The notes under the pieces were generated by a model. The model saw only the letters and a program-made list of their open reading frames with translations, did no database searches and had not been told where the DNA came from. Position numbers and translations under genes: made by a program. Positions 34,401 through 45,643 of a stretch of DNA of 64,000 nucleotides are shown here, piece by piece. The stretch's first letter is position 1. The number at the start of each line of letters is the position of its first letter. The stretch spans positions 19,984,965-20,048,964 of the forward strand of contig NC_092656.1 in assembly GCF_032118995.1 (NCBI RefSeq), read 5' to 3'. Source of the stretch: Asterias amurensis. Lineage: Eukaryota > Echinodermata > Asteroidea > Forcipulatida > Asteriidae.

Positions 34401-36649
34401 CGGAAGAACTTTACTAAACACAATTAAATACTCCTTTTTGCTCATCCAGAGTATCCTAACTTGGTAATTTTTGTTGAATGAAGCCTCACCGTCTCGCTCG
34501 TTTTTCGTAAACACGCTAGACTCTTATTCCCACACGGAAATCTGCTCCGTTGACCGACCATGCTGCTGACAGAATGTGTTTTGCTTTGTGGTCTTCTGTC
34601 AAGGCGATTGAAGCTAGTTTTGTAAGCTATTGCGTACTTTCACCAATAGAGGGCGTCTATTCCCACGCTATCGAATATTCTGAAACGCCCTCTAGCGTTC
34701 AGTATTTCTTACACTTTCTGCCACACGTGAACTAATACGAAGACTATAAGCCTTTGCGTTGCATGATGGGATTTTGCGCTGTGTATGCGTGATCGTCGGA
34801 AGTTTGCCAGCGTTCAGCGGCACTTCGAGTGATTTTTATTACGTTTTATCCAAACCTTGAGTGAATGTTTATACATTTGATTCGAGCCTGAAAATAGTTT
34901 AAAAATTGTCATAGTTCTGTAGTACCGCTGCCGATATTTTTGACTGGTCAGCCGGACCAGTTGGCAAGGTGTTTCAGCTGGTCCGCCGCGATTTCTACTG
35001 GCATTTGGCCAACGGACCTGCGTTAAGGTCGAACCCTGAACTTATGTTATGTGCATCTTTCTTCACGGTGGATGGGGGTTCATGTCATGGCCAATAGTTG
35101 ATCTACAAAAGGTATCAAAACCCTTTTACAAACCCTGTATTTTGTTTCAATGTACTGTTTAAAGGCATCGACGAGGAATCCTATAAACAAATGCAGCAGT
35201 GTGCACAGGCACTACAGGACCAGCTTTTTGAGGGAAACCTTCTATTATGTCTCGGGAATCTGAGAGGGTTCAGAAGGATCTTCTCAAGTTCAAAGGATCC
35301 TTGTCTTCGTCATGCCTTCCGAGGAAACCCACTGGAGGTTCTGCAGAATATCTACTATGGGGGCGAGGGGATACTGCCTGAAGACAGGATGCGTTTGGAC
35401 GACCCTTTTCACTACACTAAAAATCCTGGTAAGTAAAAAGGGGTCAAAATTGACTTGGATTTTCCGCCATGGTAGCGACCAGGGCTTGATTTCACAAAGC
35501 AATAAAATCCATCATAAGACAAATAGTCAGTATCACCATAGTGTTTTTGCATTGTGACATCACACTTTACAAAGCAACTACAATTGATTTGTGTTTAAGA
35601 TCAATCTAAACTCTTTGTGAAATAGGCCACTGGGCCCAATTTCATAGAGCTGCTTTTAAAAGCACAAAATATTGCTTAACAAATTTCTGCTTAGTAGATA
35701 TGACCAGGGTACCAGACACATATTGTATACGTGACATGATAGTTTTGCTGGTAACCATATTGTGGTAAGCATAAATTGTTTGTGCTAAGCTATGTTTTGT
35801 TCTTAAGCAGCTCTATAAAATTTGGCCCTGGGTTAGTGTACAAATATTGACCCATTCAAGTATTATGGCAAGACTCCCTAGGCAGTACTCGGCGTGTTCT
35901 ATTCCCGAGGCGAAGGGGAGGGAAGACAGATCACTTCAGGGATCACGAGGTTATTAGATACAGACACCATGAAATTATGCCCACTCAACAGTATAGGTAT
36001 AAGGAAGTAAATTTAATTCATGTGACACCGTCACTTTGGCAAAAGCCTTATCCATTTGCGCTGTGGTTGCACCGTTTATTTTTCAGTATATTGGCTAGCA
36101 CTATTATCGAGCAAGACCATGTTGCGACTAGACATGACAGACTAGACTAACCAGAAACCATAGAGCACAGGGAGATTTACTATATCGAACCATGCACTGG
36201 AGCATGGTCGACTATGGTCAATTCGAGAGCTTGGTCACAGTTTCTGGTTCCCAATATACTGCTCTGGGCAAGTCTAGTCGCTCACCAGGGCCCAGTTTCA
36301 TGGCTCTGCTTACCGTAAGCACAGAATCAGTGCTTACGGAAGCAGGGAATTTTGTGCTTTCGGCAAGCGTGTTTTACAGGGTTAGCGGGCAAATTTTGAC
36401 TTCTGCGCGTGCGTACTCTGTGTTACTAGGCATTCTACGCTAACAAGGCTAGCGCAGAAATTCCGCTCTTGCACGTAAGCGGGGAATCGTGTTTGTAAGC
36501 GCAGAACTCGGCGGTAAGCAGAGCCATGAAATTGGGCCCTGAACTTGCTCATATGAGTCATAATGACTGAAATATCAACCAAGTCAGCAGAATTAAACAA
36601 CGTAATAATTTGTTGGTCTTTTTGTTTTTCAGATTACATGAATAATTGA
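31448..36649 (+). CDS. Unrecognised 405-residue protein with acidic, 13-residue repeat region
   Basis: Four coding exons: 31448-31468 (MSGLGDQ), 32149-33064, 35165-35428, 36633-36649. All have GT/AG borders and consistent phases, ending in DYMNN and a stop. I do not recognise the family. The N-terminal third is acidic. At 32377-32790 eleven tandem units of the form T-E-G-(A)-V-G-G-S-Q-Q-S-E-A occur (13 residues, or 12 when the Ala is missing). The C-terminal 150 residues look globular and conserved in style (YKQMQQCAQALQDQLFEG, GNPLEVLQNIYYGGEG, DDPFHYTKNP). No signal peptide or membrane span is seen. Intron 1 carries a repeat with an in-frame ATG at 31936, which I reject because TTTTCAG at 32142-32148 gives a phase-correct join from MSGLGDQ. 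Intron 2 holds a 1.6 kb inverted-repeat element. Confidence 0.8.
31775..31962 (+). repeat. Dispersed repeat also found inverted at 43.4-43.6 kb
   Basis: Shares GGCCTTGGTGCCCCTTC, AAGTGC, AAAATGAAAATGGC and AAGATGAATTCCAGGC with the complement of 43445-43625. Non-coding. Confidence 0.7.
32377..32790 (+). repeat. Coding minisatellite, 36/39-bp units
   Basis: Eleven units around GGAGGATCCCAACAGTC; unit length is always a multiple of 3, so frame is kept. All units are purine-rich on the plus strand, which leaves the other frames open too. Confidence 0.95.
33427..35040. mobile_element. Non-autonomous inverted-repeat DNA element, about 1.6 kb
   Basis: The left end CAGGGGTTGCCCTTAAC and the complement of the right end, CAGGGTTCGACCTTAACG, match. 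Both subterminal regions carry GGACCAGTTGGC and CTGGTCCGCC in inverted order. AACTT flanks both sides. The CAGGG end resembles hAT elements, but an 8-bp duplication is not seen, so superfamily is open. No transposase frame. Confidence 0.75.
35634..35830. mobile_element. MITE family 2 copy
   Basis: GGGCCCAATTTCATAGAGC at left and GCTCTATAAAATTTGGCCC at right; about 195 bp, in intron 3 of the 31448 gene. Confidence 0.9.
36290..36540. mobile_element. MITE family 2, related subfamily with GCTTACCGTAAGC arms
   Basis: GGGCCCAGTTTCATGGCTC at left and GAGCCATGAAATTGGGCCC at right, plus an inner palindrome of GCTTACCGTAAGCACAG. Another copy with the same arms is at 42735-42912. Confidence 0.88.
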
Positions 36650-36926
36650 AGAATCTGTTGTGACCAGATGGAAGTTCTCAAAAACCAATGTGCCTCGTGA
36701 CTGGAAAACCTTCAAGTAGTCATCAACTCAACATGAACTACTACTTTATAATAATTTTAGATGGTTGTGAGTTCATCAAGAGGTGAAATCTGGACCATTC
36801 CATTTCATTTGACTGCGCCTTGCAAAATAGAAGTCAGATTTCACTAAGCCCTACCCCCCCCCCCCCAAAAAAAAAAACATGCTTGACCAGTAATTTGAAT
36901 TGGTCAGTCATTTCAGCTAGTTTTAT

Positions 36927-37306
36927 AGGCGGTGGACACTATTGGTAATTACTCAAAATAATTATTAGCATAAAACCTTACTTGGTGACAAGTAATGGGG
37001 AGAGGTTGATAGTATAAAACATTGTGAGAAACGGCTCCCTCTGAAGTAATGTAGTTTTCGAGAAAGAAGTAATTTTCCACGAATTTGATTTCGAGACCTC
37101 AGTCTCAAATTTGAGGTCTCGAAATCAACCATCTAAAAGCACACAACTTCGTGTGACAAGGGTGTTTTTTCTTTCATTGTTATCTGGCAACTTCGACGAC
37201 CAATTGAGCTTAAATTTTCACAGGTAGTTATTTTATGCATACGTTAAAATACACCAAGTGAGAAGACTGGTCTTTGACAATTACCAACAGTGTCCAGTGT
37301 CTTTAA
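36927..37306. mobile_element. MITE family 1 copy
   Basis: GGTGGACACTATTGGTAATT at left and AATTACCAACAGTGTCCAG at right; the central palindrome GAGACCTCAGTCTCAAATTTGAGGTCTC is shortened relative to other copies. About 280 bp downstream of the 31448 gene stop. Confidence 0.9.
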
Positions 37307-38689
37307 CATGTGTTGTTAAGATATGCCATAGCGATAGCATAGTGGTGATTATTGGTAGGGATATATGTGTGATATAGAAATTCTGTTTTCAAAACAGCTG
37401 GTATTGACTCGCACCTGACGTCATCATCAGAATAATCTTGGATGCGCCATTTTGGTGGTCAATGTCAACGTGTGTTATTCAGTGAAGTGCGCATTTTTAG
37501 GTGACGCGGCGTTTACACGTAAGCCTATTGACCACCAACATGGTGAGCGTGTGACGCGCGTGCAAGGGGTCAATATATATATATTTTTTGTGTTAACAGC
37601 CATTTGGTGATTGTCATTTTGTATTCCTGTTATACCGCAGCTTCTCCCACAAGTCAACTTAAAATTAATGTATGCAAAATTACTCCAGCATTTGAGTTAG
37701 TTAAAGAGTGCAAACTTGTCTGAAAGACCAATCTTTTACCAAGGTCTGTTTCTCCAGTGAAAAATAGCCACATCTTTCACAACAAGATTGAGTAAGCATG
37801 GGCTCAATTTCAAGGCTCCCCTTACAATAGATGCACCCACATTGGCCGGATGGAGGCAGAGAAAGTAATTCATACGCTTGCTTGGTATTCACTTTACATC
37901 AGCTGTTTTTTTTAAGTTTTTAATCCTTAAATTAAAAATTGTAATTGTAAATATTGTTATATTATGAATATTACCAATTATGCCATACTTTATTAAATAA
38001 CACTCCTTCAGCTGGGATGAACTATTATTATTGTTTCTTCAGTTTTTAGCACCAGCTGAAAACTGCATGCTTTATGACAGTAGACTTTAACCTGTTGTCC
38101 TTGAAAATTTACAAAATTTCAGAATTTCAATGGAAAACTGCCTAGACCCAATTTTGTAGAGCTGCTTAAGCATAACAAAACTTACTCAGCACAAACAAAA
38201 TTGTGCTTAACAGAATAAGGTTACCAGCTAAGATACCAGTTTGCTTGTTCCAAGTGTAACTGGTATTCTGCTTAGTTTTGCTTAGCAGAAAAATGTTCAG
38301 CAATACTTTCTTCTTGAAGGGAAAGTATACCTTTGGTTTTTAGAACCATTTGATTGTCTTAGGTACAATAACAAATAACTTGTGTAAATTTCATTTCAAA
38401 AGGTTGTTCAGTATACTTGATTTTTAACAGTGGTATTTGTTTAACTTTACAATTAAAATGTTAAGCAGTGAACAACGAGGGAATCTGACTTGGTAATATA
38501 GTGTTAGCCAGAGGGGTGTCTGGGTGTCTTTTGGACACCCTGTTTCACCTGTCATTTACATGTAAACTTATTGTAAGTGAACAATTTGGACACCCAGTTT
38601 TAAAATTTCCAGCAAATTTTGACACCCTTTGACCAAATCCTGGCTAAAACCTTGCTTGGTAAATTAAAAATAATTTGGTGAGAACAAAG

Positions 38690-38770
38690 AAAAGTTGACA
38701 AGAGCAGGATTTGAACCAATGACCTCCAGATAACTGTACTTGCGCTCTACCAACTGAGCTTAATAGTCCC
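38690..38770 (-). mobile_element. tRNA-derived SINE, type A
   Basis: Complement carries GCTCAGTTGGTAGAGCGC and GGTTCAAATCC. Faces the copy at 38808, separated by about 40 bp. Confidence 0.8.
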
Positions 38771-38807
38771 TTGTTGGCAGTCTCCCTATATCGGGAGACC
38801 GCCCAAC

Positions 38808-39110
38808 ATAAGGCTAGATAGCTTAGTTGGTAGAGCACTGGCCTGTTAGTCAAGAGGTCATTGGTTCAAGCCCCTCTCTAGTCTTGGTGCAAGACGTTTC
38901 TCTTTTCCCTTGCACGCTAACCAACAGCGCCCCCATCGACTCACCTGAATTAGTCCACTCGTCAGGTGAGTCGGTACGTTCGGGCGCTGTCGGTGAATTG
39001 GCTGCGGTGTTCGTGAAAGGGAAACGAGAAATGTCTTGCACCAAGACTAACCCCTCTCTAGTCAATTTTTCTATGTTCAACCCCAGTAAAATACAAATGC
39101 ACGGAATACA
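38808..39110 (+). mobile_element. tRNA-derived SINE, type A, interrupted by a hairpin element
   Basis: A box TAGCTTAGTTGGTAGAGCAC and B box GGTTCAAGCCCC; the SINE resumes after the insert with TAGTCAATTTTTCTATGTTC. The insert is listed separately. Confidence 0.85.
38870..39058. mobile_element. Hairpin element inserted in a SINE, 9-bp target duplication
   Basis: Element 38879-39049 starts TAGTCTTGGTGCAAGACG and ends GTCTTGCACCAAGACTA. Flanks are GCCCCTCTC and ACCCCTCTC (9 bp, one mismatch). The uninterrupted SINE sequence proves the insertion. Confidence 0.92.
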
Positions 39111-40127
39111 AAAATACACAAAAACAAAGCTCTAGAGCCTAACCCACTGTAACAAAAATATTTTTGAAATTCTATAAAAAAACAACTTGAGGTATATTTT
39201 GTGGATTCCACTGAGTATATTAAAAAGTAAATACTGTATTAAAAAAAATTGCAATATTTAATAATCTGTTTTGCCAAATGAAAAGCTCTGTGGAAGCTAG
39301 TTCATAATAGCCAAATATGGCAATTTTCTGATCGTGCCCTCTTAGAAATTGTGTTTAAACAAAATGTTTGTTTGTTATGTCTGCATGTTTTAAACTTTAT
39401 ATGAGCTTTTGGGCTACTCATCTGTACACTAGCATGCCAGCAAATTTTTATTAATATAATCTAGAGATTCCCTATATAAAGCAAAAAACACCTGATTTTA
39501 AAACAGCTATATAAGGCAAAGTTTTTTTTTTCACTCGGCACAACCAAGAACCAATCGCATAATAACAATCCCATTAAAACAAATATTTTGGCTAAAATAT
39601 GAAAATCTTCTATGTAAGCCGAATGTGAACACAACTTTTTCACTCATTACGACCCCAAAAACTTAATCCTACCTCGGTTTAAAAAATAAATATATCTGTA
39701 AAGAGTAAGAACAAGTGAAGTAGGATTTAAAATCCGATTTTATACGTTGCATGGTTGAAATACGATATAGTAAGGTTTGCGGTAAAGCCATGTAAAGATA
39801 ATCTCTAATTGAGTGGGGTGGTCTTGAAACTCAGGAGTGGAAACCTAGGGTTCTTTCAGAACCACCCCAACTCTATTAGAGATTATGATTCATGCCTCCA
39901 AATAACCCACAGCATCCACATCAACTGCCGCGGTGCCCTGTGCTCTTGCTGTGGTGCCCTTTGCAAAGTTCAAATAAAAAGTTACATTTTCCTCATACAA
40001 GAGCCCCTTACCAGAGCAAAATTGCTGTGGCCCTTCAAGAGACAAGTTCAAGGCCTGATCAATACATGGTGTTACTGCAAGCCATATAAGAAAAAGTTGA
40101 TTAAAAACAGCATCTGTTTCATCTCTT

Positions 40128-43100
40128 TTATGAAGCTGCTAGCTTGTCAAGCCAGCGAGAGTAGTTCACAGCACAGCGCTGCTGCCCTTCCCTTTCTCCA
40201 ACATGCGTACCGTCCACAACGATCTCAACAAATCTCCTCTCATGTTGGATCAACTTTAAGATTTCATGTGACGAGAAGGCATCGTCTGTCCTGCAGGACC
40301 CCTTCCTCGAGGACGCTCGGGCTGAAGTCTTCGAGACGGATCTCGGGTGAGACGCTCCTCTCTGACTGGGTACCGGGTCTGAAGATGCATCCTCCGTACA
40401 TCTTGAGTAAGGTTTACCAGCTGAAGCACTCTGTTCGGAAGCTCCTTTAATCTTAATTATCTCAGACTCACCCTTGCTGCTTGCTCCACCGACCAAGGAC
40501 GTGGACTCCTGGTTGGCAGCGAGACACATATGTTTCCTTTGAGATGCGTCTCCGCCTGAGAAACAGGCCTCAACTTCCCCTTCACCGTTCTCAAATGATT
40601 TATTCTCACTCGGTCGTTTTGTCTGATTCTTAGTTGGGTGGTCTCTGGTTGACTCACTCTCGGTTGGCAAGATTGGCATTTGGGATAGTTTGGAGGTATT
40701 GGCAGCTGCTGCGGTGATATCAGCGATTTTATCCGGTTCTGTTAATGTGCCGTTGCAAAGTAGAGCTTTCCAAAGATGCACAACAAAGCGTCTGAGGTCA
40801 AACAAGCAAACAATCAATCAATTAAAAACTAACCAACTGAGGTAGTCCAATCAGTAGTTACCAAAATTTCCATTCAAAAATTTAAATAATAAAACATCCA
40901 CTGCTTAAATAGGATTCGAACTGCCTTTAGCCATCGGGGTCGCTCGGTGGTCTAGTAGTAAGACATCTGCTGTAGCAGTGCAAAGGTTGTGGGTTTGAAT
41001 CCCATCCAAGTGATTTGCCTGTGGATTTTTTCTTGGGAAAGTACTGAGTATGCAGTGCTTACACACATCCATGTATTGGTAAAACCCAAAATAATAAAAC
41101 ACAAGTTTTTACTGAAACTTCACAAACAATTTTCTCAAATAAAAGAGAACAATACCAACCTGTGATACCACACAGCTTCATGCCCTGGGTACGATGTGAC
41201 AAGATCAATAATGAGTTGTAGCTCTTGCAGCAATAATCGAACATACAGGCTGACGTTCCACCCTCTACCGACCCTCTTGGGAGACCCCAGGGATGAGAGG
41301 CCAGTCAGGGTGCCCATAAGGAACTGACGATAGTGGAAGCCGCTGTGATCAGAAACGTGCGAGGAGACCCACGACTTGGTTGCTTTCAACTCCAACTCGA
41401 GGAACTGCAAAGGAAAAAGACGCAAGTCACATTATGGTTAAGTATCATCGAATGTGAGCAAGAAGTCTCAATAAGAGATATTAAATTTGCATCGGGGATA
41501 AAGAATATTAATTTTTGGTTTTTACACATACATCGATGTTTGTAAGCACTGTATACTCAGTACTTTCCAGAGTCCTGTGAAAAAATATCACAGGCATGTT
41601 ACTCGGGTGGGATTCAAACCCACGACCCTTGCAATTCTAAAGCAGTGTCTTACCAACTAGACTACCTAGGTTGCCCGGTAGCTAGAGGCAGTTTGAATCC
41701 TAAGAAGTCTCAAAGCAATCAATGTAATTCAATTCAATTCCAATAAATTTATCAGACAATTACAAAACCAGGCCTTGAACTTCGCTCTTGATGGGCCACA
41801 GCAATTTTCCGCTGGTAAGGGCAGTTCTATGAGGAAAATGTAAATTAGTACAACAAAGGTATACATAGGTAGTACCGGTACAAAAGTTGATAAGTTTGAC
41901 TTCCGGCAAGGGGTCTTGAAAAAGGCATACTCTTTGCACAACCCTGAAAATATTAAAAACTTTGGAAGGACTCATACATCATATTTATTTGGAACTAAAA
42001 TTTGTAAACACACCTAGAGATACGAATTGACAAAATCAAATGATACCTGTGGTGGGCTACCAGCTAGATGCTCGATGACCCATATCCTATGGCTCCACGC
42101 GTTGTAATTGCTCGGGTATCGGCTGGCAGCAGCAGTGCACACCTCCATCTCGGCTCTGACGGAAGTCATCCGTGGTTCATTTCCACCGCAAGGAGCTTCT
42201 TCATCGCCTTGTAGCCTTTCAGCTAATGCCTCCGGGTGACCGTCTTGGTGGGGAGTCCGTGGGGAGTCTGCTTTAGTCGCTAGCGGAGATGATGGAAAGA
42301 GGTGTTGCAGCAGCCATCGTCTAAATACCAACAAACAGATGAAGGGTTTTATTAATTGCCACAAACAGAAGCTCCCAATTCCTTCAATATCCTCTATGAC
42401 GAAACTAAGAACTTTATAACTTACCTGTGACAGAAAGTCTCCGGACTCTTTGGATGTTTAGTGAGCACCAGTCGAGCCAGGTTTAAGTCATCCTCGACTT
42501 TCAAGAACTTTCTCAGCACCAGTTGTTTCCTGTCAGAAGATGACAGAGAGTTGGTTTTCAATGGGTGCGTTTTAGTGGTCAAAACAAAAAACTGTTTCAA
42601 ATGAGTTGGCCGTTTCCAATGATCGAAGCTGATCTTGGTTATAGTACCCATGGTACAAATACAGCTTTGTAGCACATCACAGGATTGATTCTCGACCAAT
42701 GAAAATATCACTCGACATAATAATTTCCAATCTTCCAAGGACCAGTTTTCATGGCTCTGCTTACAGCCAAATTCTGACTAATGGAGTATGCAGGCGCACA
42801 AGCAAAAATTCCCTGTTAACCTGTTAAGTATGCTTGACGTTAGCACAGAATTTCTTGCTTCCATAAGTGCTGATTCTCTGCTTACGGTAAGCAGAGCAAT
42901 GAAACTGGCCCCTGATTGATTGACAGAGAGAAGGAAAGAGAGTGATGGAAACGAGAAGAGTGTGAGTAGTTTACCTGAGGTTCCATGCAGACATACATTC
43001 AGGGTTAAGTAGAACAACCACCATGCTGAAGTCACTTAGCTTTCTCAGGTCTTGAAAAAAAAAAAAAAAAATTCAACACACAGTAATTTTACATACTTTG

Positions 43101-45643
43101 GTAGAATTTGATCTTATTCATTGTATCTTAACAAAATTGGTGTGTTGAAGTTGAAACAAATGCCCCACTGAGAATAAAAGGATGAGTAGGTACACACATT
43201 CAAATGAGGGGCCTATAACTAAAGAGGACCATAGGGTCCACAATTGGGTGAAGGTCCCAAGTTGGAAAGCGTGTACAAAACCAAAGGGAGAAGTTACAGT
43301 GCAAAGTTAGAGTACAATCAAAAGAGGGACAATAGGGCGTCCCCGATTGCAGGTGTTTATACACTTGCGTTGCTTGAGTGGTGCAGGCTTCACATTATTC
43401 TATAACAGATGGGCACATGTAATGATGATGGAGAAAGAATGATGCCATCTACAGCATCCAGGCCTGGAATTTCATCTTTGAGAGGGCGGGGCCATTTTCA
43501 TTTTGCAAAAAGCACTTCCATTGGAAAATGTTAGAGTCTAAGGGAAACTTTTGAAGGGGCACCAAAGGCCAAGACCAAGCAGGGTATTGCCCTGAGGGCA
43601 ACAAGGCGATGGTCTCTGTGTCCTTCGTGTAATTCAAGGCCTGATTATGACAACATTTGTTTTTAATAGTAAATATTTTATCTTTTGCCCAGTCTCACTC
43701 ATGCATAATGTCCATGTCCCTTTGTTTGTTTTTGTGTAAATTGTCCTTCTCTCTAGGGAAGAGGAAAAACAAGCTTTTGCTTCTTCTTTTTCCCTATATG
43801 TTAACGTCAAGCTGTTTTCTATTTATTGTTCATTAACTGGATTAAGTTTTCCTTAGTACAAGTTACTATATGTTTTCTGAACAATGTTATTACACTGTAT
43901 TGATTGATATTGACATGAAATAAATGTATCTGAAAAAAAGAAAGAAAACAAATGGTTCTGCCAGTTCGAAAGTCAGTTTCCCTGTGTGTTTTGACAGTGA
44001 AGTCTGCATTCTTAGGCGTCGCCTACACGTTAATACGCTCACCATATCTTTAGAGGAAATTTAACTCCTGAAAAGAACAAACCTTGGGCTGACATCCGAC
44101 CATAGTAAACCGTCAGTCCAGAAACATTTTGCGAGAAATAAACGTCATCCGAAACGAAGGGGTTGAAACCATTTTGAACAGTATAACTCACCATGCTGTC
44201 TACATTCAGACTCGAATAACTGTGAGTGCGCATAGTGATATAAAGGCTTGATGCCCCAGGTCTCGACTCCCAAGTTCCCATCCACAAAGACGATGGGACT
44301 CTTGTTGTACACTGGCTCCGGGCAATACACAAATCCAAACTCATTTCTGGGGGATACATAGGGAGGAAGAACAATTGCAGTGAACAAAATTAATAAAGGC
44401 GGTTAAATTTCATATATATTTAGTCATTTTTATATTTATTTAAATATTTATTTGACTTCTACGGCAATCATATAAAAGTCTACTGTCCAAATGTAGCGCC
44501 ACAAAACAAACAAAAAAGAAGAAGAAAACTACAGTAACATTGTGGAAAGATATCCGTGTCCTGCCACTTTAAAATAATATCATATTTCCAGGGCCAAATT
44601 TCATAAAGCCTGTAAAAAAACATAACATTTTGCTTAGCATGAAATTTCTTCCTTGAAATAATAATAATAATAATAATAACAAGTTCTTATATACCGCATT
44701 TCACAATAAACCGTATCAATGCGCTTAACATTAGTCCCCTGGTCATTGGGCCAATAAACATCCCTTTAATCTTTCTCAGCTCCCATTTAGGGAGTATACA
44801 GCCCCGAGCTGCCGTGGCACTCCGAAAGCTTTTCATTCACAATATCAACCTCTACCCTCGCAGGTACCCATTTATACCCCTGGGTGAAGAGAAGCAATTA
44901 TAGTAAAGTATCTTGCTCAAGGACACAAGTGTCACGACCGGGATTCGAACCCAAACTCCGGTGAATTAGCACCAGAACTTGAATTCGATGCTCTTAACCA
45001 CTCGGCCGCGACACTCTACATAAACAGGATTACCACCAAAATTTCCATTTGTTGCATGTTATTGCTTGTTACTGGTATTCAGCTGTTGCTTGCTTCCTGA
45101 AAATCACGTGGAAATTTGGTTGGTATTGGTAATCCTGTTTTTATCAAGGAAGAAATCTATGCTTAGCAAATTTGTTGTGCTTACAGGCTTTATGTTGGGC
45201 CCTGATAGTTGCAACGTAACCCTCCTCCTCGCGGTCGTCGGGAGGAGGGTGAGGGTAATGTTATAGCAACTAATTTTTTGAGTAAAATTTGAGTAACATA
45301 ATATAATTTTTATAACAGATAAAAAAGTGGTGGCAGGACACAGGGACATTTTCCTCTCGACCTGGGCCAAATTTCATAAACCCTGTAGTAAGCAAAAAAC
45401 TTGCTAAGCACAAACAAATATTGCTTAAAAGAAACGGACGTCGCTGGTAAAATATCTACTGACCAAAAATTAATTATTGACTTCCTCTCTGCGCTGCTTG
45501 ATTGACTTGAGCTCAAATTTAAGGAAATGATCTCAACACAAACAACAACTTCTTAATCTTATAACTTACATATTTTTATCTTTTCGTAGAGCACAGCACA
45601 AATCTGACAAAATTCGCACAGCTCTACTGTCACTTGCCATCAT
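40128..45643 (-). CDS. PTAR1: Protein prenyltransferase alpha subunit repeat-containing protein 1
   Basis: Seven coding exons: 45570-45643, 44192-44346, 42975-43050, 42425-42529, 42047-42320, 41160-41404, 40128-40791 (stop TAA). Phases agree throughout. PPTA repeats are plain: LLNPECMSAWNLRK, LTKHPKSPETFCHRRWLLQ, RYPSNYNAWSHRIWVIEHL, HVSDHSGFHYRQFL and SYPGHEAVWYHRR, in the order seen in human PTAR1. In vertebrates PTAR1 pairs with RABGGTB as geranylgeranyltransferase III, which prenylates the SNARE YKT6 and affects Golgi traffic; that role is inherited here by homology only. Two regions are longer than in human: a Ser/Pro/Ala linker in exon 5 and a long polar Ser/Lys/Glu stretch in exon 7 before the conserved end (RRFVEIV...NYSRWLDKL). 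Start chosen at the first of two adjacent ATGs (MMASDSRAV). Confidence 0.94.
40913..41095 (+). mobile_element. tRNA-derived SINE, type B, in PTAR1 intron 6
   Basis: GGTGGTCTAGTAGTAAGACA, GGTTGTGGGTTTGAATCCCA and the body GGGAAAGTACTGAGTATGCA. Opposite in orientation to the copy beyond exon 6. Confidence 0.88.
41541..41705 (-). mobile_element. tRNA-derived SINE, type B, in PTAR1 intron 5
   Basis: Complement of the same SINE: TATACTCAGTACTTTCC, GGGTGGGATTCAAACCCACG, GTCTTACCAACTAGAC. Confidence 0.9.
41763..41850 (-). repeat. Dispersed repeat, inverted match to 39980-40065
   Basis: CAGGCCTTGAACTTC, GGGCCACAGCAATTTT and GGTAAGGGC are the complement of a segment in the PTAR1 3' untranslated region. 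Confidence 0.75.
42735..42912. mobile_element. MITE family 2, GCTTACCGTAAGC subfamily
   Basis: GGACCAGTTTTCATGGCTCT at left and AGCAATGAAACTGGCCCC at right; lies between PTAR1 exons 3 and 4. Confidence 0.85.
44588..45200. mobile_element. MITE family 2 copy split by a tRNA-like dispersed repeat
   Basis: Outer ends AGGGCCAAATTTCATAAAGC (44591) and GGCTTTATGTTGGGCCC (45186) belong to one element. Between them, 44655-45017 is the dispersed repeat also seen at 12030/13548, starting with an AAT microsatellite and ending in a tRNA-like block (GGGATTCGAACCC ... CTCTTAACCACTCGGCCGCG). Confidence 0.8.

Larger units (their letters stand above)
36650..40127. other. Gene-free interval between two convergent genes
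   Basis: No exon with supportable protein homology was seen. It contains the MITE family 1 copy (36.9-37.3 kb), a MITE family 2 relative (about 38147-38320), two SINEs in opposite orientation, an inserted hairpin, and AT-rich sequence that includes the 3' untranslated region of PTAR1 (a TTTATT, that is AATAAA on minus, at 39447-39452). Confidence 0.6.

Noticed and set aside
39809-40450. 213-residue plus-strand frame
   Set aside because: Antisense to the last PTAR1 exon and running into a dispersed repeat; a shadow frame.
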